Positions 1 to 10,900 of a stretch of DNA of 64,000 nt are shown here, in pieces; within the stretch, counting starts at the first letter, position 1, and the number at the start of each line of letters is the position of its first letter. The DNA comes from Phoronis australis (lineage: Eukaryota > Phoronida > Phoronidae): positions 637,162 to 701,161 of the forward strand of contig NMRA01000132.1 of NCBI GenBank assembly GCA_002633005.1. Direction: 5' to 3'. Under the pieces are notes generated by a model. It ran no database searches and was not told the DNA's origin. It saw only the letters and a program-made list of their open reading frames with translations. The position numbers were made by a program, and so were the translations under genes.

Positions 1-1722
1 TTTTTTCGTTTTTGTTTCCCGCAATCGTTTTGGCGAGTTTTAGCGATGTCTAGTGTAAAGTCAGTGAAACTGATTCTTTTCACATCAGTGGCTAAATAGT
101 GGTCATGCAAGTATCGGCATCGAGTTTTCTTTTCCTGCTAACATTTTGATCTCTCCGTGATACCCACATTCTTTTGAAGTTTTAATTCAGCTCCATTTTT
201 TTCGCCATTCTTTTCAGAGAAGTCTTGCTCACTTGTAAATCATTTGTGACTTCTGAGAGACTTGGGAATCCTTGGGTTGTCCTCCTGGGATTGAATCAGT
301 TTCTCAACACAATTTTCATTTTATTTCAAACTCACAGTCTTGGGTCTCCCGTTGCCATTTTTACGCACAACAGATTCTGTGTTGATTATTTTAGCAAAAA
401 GTCTGTTTACAGTGGCACGACTCCACCCTTTTCCCTTCCGATTCTTCTTCCACCTGACCTCACCCTTTCTCCTTGAAACAGGTTGCAATACGGTAGTATA
501 TCACTTTAACTTGAAGGCATCCTTACAAACCGGAATATTAGACAAATTTAAACTGGATACAGATCTGACAATAAAAAAACAATAGACTTGCGACCCAGGC
601 AGGCATTTTTTTGACTGAAAGATGCCAGCATAGCATGAACACGATGAAAGTCACAGTGATATTGTATTTTTCACCCTGCTGTATTGAATTTCACAGTACT
701 TCCTTTTTGTAATTCTCTAAATACTTTGTAGACTTGTTGATGACATCCTGAAGATACATTGTGAAAAATTTTTGAGAAATTATTTGTCAAAAAGTGGCTT
801 GTTTTTTTAGGAAACCTGATATATCAAATATATCAGTCAATGAATGGTACCGAAAAAAAATCGGGTAGCAGGCAATCACAGGGTAGCTAATGATTGGGTG
901 TCACATAGTTATTGTATTGAGACTTGCAGAAGAAAAAAAAGACAGATGGAAAGCAAGTAGTTTCACTCATTTTATTACATATAGTGTATGAGACAAATGA
1001 GAGGTACTTGTATGTCTAAAAAGATTGAGATGAACTCGCGTGATTCAAGCTTAGAGGGACATTTCAGGAGGTAATGGATGTCTTTAAAAATTCTTCCAAC
1101 TGAAACATTTCTGGAATCAAGGTTTCTTTCCAACGTATTCATGAACTAGCCATTTTTGTTATGATTACATCTCTGCACACTGCACATGTCTACAGCTACA
1201 GCAAGTAAATGTTGTAATCACATCGAAGTCGACCTCTATGACCTCGGAAATAAGCACGTCATTAACACACCAGACTAGTTATCTGTCAGGTTTGCTAGCA
1301 CTTAAAACTTGGTCTTCGGGGTTGCTTCTTTTGTACGTACCTGGGCAAAATGACATTTGCCAAAGATATTGTAGGTAATATTATTAAATTTAACTTAATT
1401 GTAAGCGTTACAGGAGCAACCAAGGTCAAAAAGGACAAAGTTTGTTGACGGGTAATTCTATTGGTGTTCTGATTTTTGTACTCCTTTTGGTGTTGGTCAA
1501 GAGAACTTTTCTAAAGGAACACAAAACATGAACTCATAATCTGCCCTGTTTTCAGTGCTATTAAGAGACATGGTGGTGTAGAAGTATTCAGATGTTGATC
1601 CTTTTTGACAACAACATAACCCAGATGTAGGTTTAAATTGATCTTTTTCCAGTATTTTCTCGCTGTCTTCCTTTTGTTTATGGTTCAACAATGTTTTACT
1701 AGAAACTCCTGCAATTTTTCAG
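1..1722. other. Non-coding DNA upstream of first visible GGNBP2 exon
   Basis: No recognisable exon. GGNBP2 proteins normally start about 30 residues before the first exon seen here, so this stretch is probably intron or 5' flank and the N-terminal exon lies either here unrecognised or left of the window. The short open frames at 225-585 have no coding character that I recognise. Confidence 0.5.
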
Positions 1723-1913
1723 ATGGTATTGCAGTTCACTGACACTTGCTTGGGCTGTGATATGAATGGCCTGAAGCAGAAAGCTATGGAGCACTTTGTG
1801 CAGAGATTCCATGCCTTGACCAAAGATGAGGTGGCCATCGCCATGATGGTGACCAGCCGAGAAATATTCAACCTTCTCTCACAGTTGGTGCCCTGTGTGG
1901 GTTGTCGGAAAAG
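1723..1913 (+). CDS. GGNBP2: GGNBP2 exon: SQLVPCVGC block
   Basis: Acceptor ttttcag before 1723 and donor gtaggt at 1914. Encodes 63 residues, including AIAMMVTSREIF and SQLVPCVGCRK, and ends with two bases of a split codon. The ATG at 1723 aligns inside the family's N-terminal region, so it is probably an internal Met and not the true start. Confidence 0.9.
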
Positions 1914-4900
1914 GTAGGTAATGAGATGCGTTCAAAAACCATAGTTTCAAGCCAGCGCAACATCTGAGTTTTTTACCAAATATTTGTCATGTCATAGTAG
2001 TGAGCTTTGGTTGTCCAGGTTGCCAATCAGGGTGCTTAAATTAGAGAATTAAAATCGGGGTGCTTGAAAGCGAATTTTTTGAGAAGTGAGGGTTGTTATT
2101 TTAACTGAATGTTCGATCGAGTAAATAAAATGTCCAGGGAGTTATATTAATGTCTGACATCAAGTGCATGAGTCAAATGCAAGATCAGCATGTAGACAAT
2201 GAGTACTACCTCGAGTACCAGAGCAAGTTCCATTATTCAAAGTTAAATAAGTTGCATACTTTTTTGGGAACTAGAATTTTGATGAAACAGGCATTCACAG
2301 GCACCTTTAATGAAATCTCGTTTGTATAATCTGGGTGTGAGCAGTGAGCCCAGCATGGGCTATGGAAAGTAAATATTTGGAAATTTCAGGGGTGGATGGT
2401 AAGCTGAGCAGGGATATTTACCCTGACAAGTTCAGTATGTTTTTTTTTTGAGAGGCTGGTATCTGAAAAGCGCTATTCCGCATCCCCAAAAATTGCTTTT
2501 TGGCAGAAAATAGTTGTTTGCAGAAAATTGTTGTTGGCATTTTTAATTTTAAGAAGATGTGTCATGGCCATCAATCATCAAAATGACTTGACAGGTTTTA
2601 ACAGGAAAGTTTCTAATGTTTGATCAAAAGTCTTAGAAAAAATACCAGGTATTTTATGTGGTTTAATGATTGTATACTTAGTCATGGGCTTTTTCTGTTA
2701 TTCTTCTAGTGTTGAAAAACTATTCGGTCAACTGGTTGACACGAATTACCCGTCACTTGACCCCTTAATCATCACCAGATCGTCTGGCCTGTCTGTAAAG
2801 AGAACATACCTGTTTGATCCAAGAGCTTTATATGCACTCTTTTATGTTCACGGGTAAGTACAGGTAACCACCTCAAAGCAGTAATTGTCCTCATTTCGTT
2901 TTTATGGTTCGTGTAATGTTGCTCATGAAATGTGGTTTTTCAAAGGAAAAATATTGAAGTCCTTTGTCACTTGCAGATGAATTATATTAGTTATTGGAAT
3001 ATTTCATTTAGATTTGGTTGAATCGGGTGTCTCTTATCAATGATAAATGTATTCATAAAAAAGATTTTACTATCCTGAAGTTAACCTTCATTTCAATCTT
3101 TAGTCATCTCAGTTCATTTTATGTAGAAACTATTTGCAACAGTAGCAAGGTATTTTTAGACCAATTCGTTGGAATTGATCAGCGCTGTTCATGACTTCCA
3201 TATTCAGGCCATTAAAAAAACTGGTCCATTTAAATTAATATTCATTTTCCTTCAAAAATTACATACCTATATTTTCCTACCATGCAGGTCCAAATTAAAC
3301 GACTTGATGGACTCAATAGCCAAGGGTAAGAAAAACAAGAGGTGTCCCCTTCACTCACTGGAAACGCACAAGAGTAAAGCCGCCAGGTATGGTGTTTTTG
3401 TAACTTATTAAAGGGCCTCACCTTCCACCTGGTCTCTGTCACATAAGGTCAATACTACTGACAAATGAGATGAATAGATATGCTATTGGTGATATGCTCT
3501 GCATATTAAATTACCGTATTCGCCGTAATAACCGCCCAGGGCGCTTAGAAAAGTTCGGTTCAGGGGGGCGCTTATTATAACCCAAGGCGGTTGAAACCCG
3601 GTCTCTGAAACGGGTGAAATCGGAAGCTAAGATTCATCAAATTTACACTCTGTGACATATCTGTAATCTATGAAAGACTTCCAACAAAACTGTGGTGCAT
3701 TGCTATCAAACTTTGTTGCTAAATTACGATCATTTTACAGAAAATTGTGCTGAAATCCCAGGGCGGGAACTCGCCGACTGACTGCCTCGAAATCGCCGTC
3801 TTCGATATGGCGACTTTAACGCTTGAATAAAAATAGTTTCGACTCGAGCAAAATTACCTGAAATCTTCATTAAGTTTTCTAAGTAGCGTTCCTAAGATTT
3901 TTTTTAAGTTCCCGTGGAGTCTGGATTAACAGCAGGTTTAAGTACAAATCTGTGCAACATCGTGACATCTACCTGTATGATCGGCAACACGGCGAGAAAA
4001 ATGTGTGGACGAACACACATGTTGTTGTCACGTGACGTTTGTTTTGAAGTTCGTCTGCCTTAGTGAGTAAGCGAGCGCGTGCATGTCACCAGAGTTCATT
4101 TGCCAAAGCAGAGACCGTCTTTTGGCCAGAGCCACGCAATCTAACGAGCTTGATGTGCATTGTGTCTAAAGAAATTTGCATAAGCAGTAGGCCTAAACCA
4201 GAGCATGTTTCATTCAGCACTTGCCAGTCTCGTGCTAAAAACGTTCGGCATTTGTTTCGGTAAGGCCCATATTAGTCGCCGTGTAGATGGATGTGTACGT
4301 AACTATCTGACAGATATTTTTCGGTGTAAGGGTGTGTAAGCATTCACTGTCAGTTGTCATTTTATTGGATATTCGGCTTAAAAACACCAATTATGGTTAA
4401 TCAAACAATCCATGTAAAAAAAATAACGCAAACATGTTTTATAGTATTAGAAATTGTGGGAAATTAGTGCCAATATTCATTTCTTACCGATGCTATGCTA
4501 CCTGTTTCATGAATGGATAGTTCCCGACTAATGTCTTAGATGACAGGTTCATATATGTAGCGCGCGCTTCCTGGCCACGTGCGTTTAACACCGAGTTATT
4601 TTTATTCATGAGACAGTCGATGTGTCTACTGAAAGATCAGACCATAGTGGGACACGGTCGTCACGAGAGTACAACGCTGTTGCGTTCTTTTTGAAGCGCT
4701 GCATTACTTTGAAGTGTATAGTCACGGCTAAATACAAACGTAGCAGTACCGCTGGTGGTCTAGAAGACCCGTGCATGTACAGGTTCATGGAGTGGGTGCT
4801 TATTTCAGCAAACTCTGAAAACGCGTGGGGGGCGTTTATAGGGGCATGGGCAGTTATTACGGCGAATACGGTAATACAGGAAAGACCTGCCTTTTTTTTC

Positions 4901-7900
4901 CTGAAATCTTTTTCGAAACATTCCTTACATGAGCATTTCCTTTTAAAGCCGTTACTCAGATGTATTGAGCTAACCATGTAGTTCTAGCAAAGCCTTAACA
5001 AAATAAGAGAACGCAAGATTCATCACTCAAATTTTGGCCCGTCAAATGATAGGTCAAGTTGCCTCTTTGTGCCATGTTGTATCACTGCGAGATCCCAGCA
5101 CAAACAACAAAAGGTCGATAGCAGGTGTATTGAATAAGGGTCTGAAGTATAACACCATTGCGTACGGGATGTTATTCTCAGCTGTTTGAATTAAAAGGTG
5201 ATTCTCGCGGTGACATAGACAAAAGCCAGCCAATACGCCTAACAATTTGTTACATTGACAATTAATGGCACCAGTGGGCTCAGAGCTATGCTCTTAACTT
5301 ATTGTAAGAACCCAATATACAAGTGTTATCATGTAAGACTGGTTGTAAAGCTTTTACAGATATAGTTGTAGAAGGTGTCTTGTCACGATCTCATGTCAGG
5401 AAAGTTATTGTTCTGTCTGTGCAGTACTGGTTAAATGTTGTGAAAACCCTGCTTTCGTGTGTGCATCATCCAATGGCATGCTTTATTGCAGCAATTGGAT
5501 GGAGACGTGGGAGCTGATGTCCAAGGAATGTCGCGAGGAGGTGGTTCTGATTGACACAGACATCATGAGAGATACACTGGACACATATCTACGAAAACAC
5601 AGGTACTGGGAATGATTGCATTTGCTTGGCTCATCTGGTGGACGGGTTGTATGATGAACTCTATTGGCATTCCTGTCATTATATATAAAGTTTTTTTCTA
5701 AATAGGTTCGTAAGGATGTCTGATATATGAGTAAATACATTTTATCTTTTGCATCCACAAATAAATTGAAAAAATTACCAGAAATTTTCAGCTTCTCAGA
5801 TATCATGGCTGAAACCTTCACAAATGTGATGTTTTCCCACTAAGTGTCACTGGGCGTGATACAGGATTGTACATACGTCCAAGTCTGTAAGCGCCATCAT
5901 CTCTGTTCATAGGATTATGCTGTTTTGAGGTGTTGTGGATTTCAAAACTGCATATTAATCCTATGAGTAGAGACAATGGTGTTTACAGGCTCAGGCGCAT
6001 GTACAACCCTGTATTACGCCCAGCGACACCTTGGGCAAGACATCGCACTGATGAAGGCGTCAGCCATGATATCTTTGATTTTTACCAACATCGTGACTGC
6101 ATATAGCCTTTAGGGTTGAACATTACACAGACAGTACCAATGATGGTAGATCTTGACAACTTTTGCTACGGATAAGGCTTTTTAAGTCCGAGATGGTACC
6201 TACTTGTTGGAACAAAGTGTTTGTTAATGTTTCTCTTAAGTTTGGTCCTTGAGTTGTCTTTAGCATAGTCCATGTTCCAGACTAGTTATAATCTGCAGTG
6301 TTGATCAGTTCTATCGTTGTCTCCACAGGTTCTGTACGGAGTGCAAAGCCAAAGTTTTGCGTGCCTATAGCATTTTGTTAAATGAAATCAATGGTAACGA
6401 CGAGAAAGGCTACTGCCCAGCCTTATTCGAAGGTAATAATATATCATTGTACTCGTACTGTCTAGCTTTATTTGAAGGTAAATGATCCCTAATATACTAA
6501 TAGTGCCAGTCTTATTTGAAGGAAATCATCCCAATGTTCTAATACTGCCCAGTCTTATTTGAAGATAATGATCTCTAATATACTGATGCTACCCTGCCTT
6601 ATTTGAAGGTAATTATCCCTGTCAATATACTCGCACTGCATCACAAAATGAAACATTAAGATTTTTTAGCATTTTTAATCATGAACTTACATAATAGATT
6701 GTTGCTGCAGTGACTATAGATTCGAAATATTTTTTAAATTTACATTTTGGTACTGACATGCATGTATATCAATTGGACCAGTTGATGCTGGACAGTGACT
6801 TACTGAGAAGAACCTTAGTGTACTTGAAATGTGTTGGATATGAAGGCTATTGGTTGTGTGAAAATGTTCTTCATTCGATATATACAAAGTGCCTCTGTTT
6901 TGTGCTACAGAACTGCGTCACTGTCGAGATCAACAGCACATTCATATTCCATGTCGGACAGAGTACATTGCCAGCCTTATTGGTAGGGCGGAGCCTGAAT
7001 TGATTGGCAGGTAACACAATCTCTATGACTCTTTGAAAAGTTAGATTAAAGTGGATGCATTTTCTGCCTTCTTATGCATTAGTGAACCCTGGTGTTATTA
7101 ATTTGCTGAATATAGAGGTTAAAACTGCAATAAACCCGCGCCTTTTGTCATAAAAGACTTGTAACTTGGGCCACTTCGAGTAAAAAAGTGGTCTCGTTTT
7201 GTTGTTCACTCAAATCAGCACTGATTTCTAAGTTTGAACTTTCCTCTGCTACGTACTCTACACTTCATTTACTGCTACAGACATGACGGCTGTTTCTTGT
7301 AGTTTTTTACCTTTCGCTAAAAGTCAGCCTATGAAAAGCTTAGTCTGTTTATGAAATCAGCCTAAGGCAAAAAGTCGGCAGGTCTGTCTACAACTCAAAC
7401 ACCAAATCCATAGCCTGCCCGGGAGCAGATAAAAAGCCAAAAGACAAAAAATCGACTTATGGATATTTGTAGTCAGGTATCTGACTTAAGGCTAAAGAGA
7501 GCAGACTTTGAAAAACAAGCCCCTGATGTAGTGAGGTGTTCACTGTGTGTGATAGTATACAGGTTATGTGAATTTCCTCGCAGGGAAAGACATGCCAAGA
7601 CGCTGGACGTTGCTCAAGAGGAAGTATTGACATGTATCGGCCTGTACATCTATGACCGGCTGTTCAAGATATCACAGAAAGTACGCAGCGAGGAACAAAC
7701 ATGGCAGATACTTTTCTACCTCGGTGTCGACGCATTGCGCAAAAGTTTTGAGGTATTTTCAGAGTACAACCTCTTCTGCTGTGACTAGGATAACTTGCAT
7801 GGGTGTATGGGTGTTGGGTCAACTTTTGTTTAAGTTGCAACAGCATTTGTGTCATACACACCTTGGTCATGAAGGTTTATGCGTGTACAAAATTATACTT

Positions 7901-10900
7901 CATAAAATTTTGTGATGAATGTTTGTACTAAGTGCTTAGACTTCTTTTGTTTTTATTCGTATCTCTGAAAGTCATTCTTTTTGTTATCTGTGTGACATGA
8001 ATTAATTTCCAAATATCATTTGGACACTATTTATGTGCCCACTTATACGGCATCTACTGCTGTACCACTTGAACCCCTTGCAAGTTCTTCATGAAATTAA
8101 GCAGCCGTGGCAGTTTTATTTTGTGCGCCTACCCCAATATCTACCATTGCAAGTTCTTTAACAGATCATCGGGGAATTTGGGAGCTATGTTCTTGTTCAC
8201 AAGAACCTGACTTATGGACAGATTCAACCTCTGCTGTGCACGTTAGTGGCAATTCTACATTTTTGTGTTTGCCTTTGTAACTCCCAAGTCCCTTGGTGGA
8301 AGTTCATGAAACTTGACGCCTGCCCTTTTTCCATGGCTCTGGCATATCATTTTTTTGTAAATATGAGCCCGGCCCCAGAAATCGCTTTCGCAGTATATCC
8401 AGGTTCTCATTCACTCCCTTGCATAAATTCACTAGTAAGACCAAGCTCAGAGGAATAGGACACACCTTTGTGCAATGCTCAAATGTCAGCCAGTGAAGCC
8501 AGGATTTGAACCCTTGTCACCCATGTGGAAGTCTGGAGCTCTAACCACTGAGCCACAATGTCTCCTCTGGCATATTGTGTGCCCCCTAGTGGCCATTTCA
8601 GTATTTTGCTTCTGTTTTTGGCATCTGTCTTTCTTTGTGGCAAGTGGTATGAAGGTTAATTTCCAAATTTATCACTGGTGTCTCTGTCAACTGAAACTTG
8701 ATTGACGCTTTTGACTACTGCTATGTTTACCTTGTGGGAGTTTTAGTTTTTTGTATTTGCTTCAATATCTACCAATGTTGGCAGATAATAATTTATTTGG
8801 GATTGAACAGACCCTGCCAAGACAATTCAAACTTGTAATGTGCCCTCTAGTGGCAAGATTTGTGCCAAATGGGTTACTTTTAATTGAGCATGAATGATGA
8901 CTATCATGTGATGGATCTAACTGCTGTTGTGCCCTCTACTTTCAGTTCTCTTTCCAGCAATGTCTACCAGCATTGCATTCACCGATTTTCGGACGATTAA
9001 AACTACATTACATAGACTCAATTTTAAAGTCGGTAGTGTTGCTCGCTCTGGTGGGTGGAAGTGTTTGAAAGTATGAGCATCCCCTATATCTTTGCCGTTT
9101 GTGATGCATACTGAAGGGACATATCAACGCTCTGTGTTACTCCTGTTTGGAGGTAAAAGGTTGTGTATTTATTCCTAAAGGTGGCACTGAAGAATAAGCA
9201 GTTGTGTAATTATTCCTATAGGTGGCACTGGAGAATAAGCAGGGAATCTCAAACTTGGAGTTAATCTGTGAAGAGCTACTAGAGGAAGAGAGGGCCAAGG
9301 ACAAAAAGAGGGAGCAGAAACGACAGAAGAAGAAGAAGAAAAAGAATAATATGAAGAATAATGTTGAGGAGGCATCTCAGAGCATCTGTATTGATGTGAG
9401 TACATGAACGTCTTAGACCATTTGTGTCATTGAGAGTACATGAACATCTGTGATGATGTGAACACATGAACGTCTGCGAGCAGCTGTACTTGAACGTTCA
9501 ATGTTGCTTGTCTTATCTGAGGAATTGACAAAGACATAAACTGCCAAATAATTGTATCGATGTCCTATTTTACCGCTTGTGTTGTTGTTTCTTCACTTCT
9601 ATCATTGTAAATTTAGTTTTCTTGCTGTTTTTGGTTCTGAGATTTTTTTTGTTTGTACAGTAGCGTAAAGATTAGGTAACTGGGTGAATCTATACTGCCG
9701 GTACACCACTACAATGAGATGTCAAAATGTGACTTCTAAGTGTGAATGTATCCTTCCAACGTTTTTATTTGTAGTGTGGCAAAGAAACCTGCTGTGATAG
9801 CGTTGATAAAAAGTCATGTAGTCAACCTCTCGCACCATCTCCCAAGTGTACTCGTGCACCCTGCAGCCAAAACAGCGTCTCAAGTCCACGGCCGTTCGAC
9901 TGTAACGACAACGTCAGTTTGACAGATCTAACGCTGTCGTGCGGTCGGTGTGATGGCTCACCGAAGCCGGGCCTTCTCCGACTCGGTGAGAAGGCCAGTC
10001 CAAGTGACTGCGGCTATTCTTCAGGTTTTGACGGCTGTGAGTCTTGTAGCATGCCTAGCTCCAACGGTTCGGATGTGCTGTGTTTGGACGCAGTGTGCAG
10101 TAACTGTGGTAAGTTGAAATATTGATCTGTAGGTGCAAGCCATAGGTATTTATAGATAACATTGCTGCCCATACATAACTAGTGTTCTCACCAGGATTAG
10201 AATTGATTGTGCCGGAAACAATTGCATACTGTCAACCACAGTGTTCATATTTCCTGATAAGAAGACTGCCATGTTCCGGGGTTTTTTTGCAAATTTTTTG
10301 TGAATAGCTTATAGTTGAGTAATACTTTTCATGAATATGGCAAGACTGAGACTGCAAAGTGCACTAGATTGTAAAATGTGAAAGTGGTGGCTCAATAGTT
10401 TTCAGGTTGAGACTACTTAAAGCCACTGCACAATTATGATTGATAAGATAATCAACCCAAAAATGAGCATGGTGGCTCAAACTTTGAGAGTGGGTACTCA
10501 AAATTCAACCGTGGTGGGTTCAAAAAGCCTGGTGTTAATACTGCGTTGTAAACAGACTGCCGGCTCCTGGCTCTTGTGTTCAGCATATTGGTATAGGAGA
10601 ATTGTTGGATTCTGTCTTGTATGCAACTTTCAACTCTTTTTGGGTGATTTTCTTGCTGAAATATCCTCAAAAAATAACCTGTTGAGTTGAACCTACCAAT
10701 AGCTCTCAAGTTTATCTCTGTTTTGTTTTCCAGGAAAAATGTCTCATGTTTTTAATAGGTCACTTTAGAAAACCGTGGATAGAAGTCAATTGACAAATAG
10801 AGCCTCAACTAAACCATCTTACTGACAAGTTTTTTATTGTTCTGATCATATACACAGGCACTGGTTTTGATAAGCTATTGTGCCTGGTAACTTGTGTTCA

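Noticed and set aside
4606-4981. 119- and 123-codon overlapping frames on both strands
   Set aside because: They lie across the right end of the inverted-repeat element; no recognisable domain and they oppose each other.
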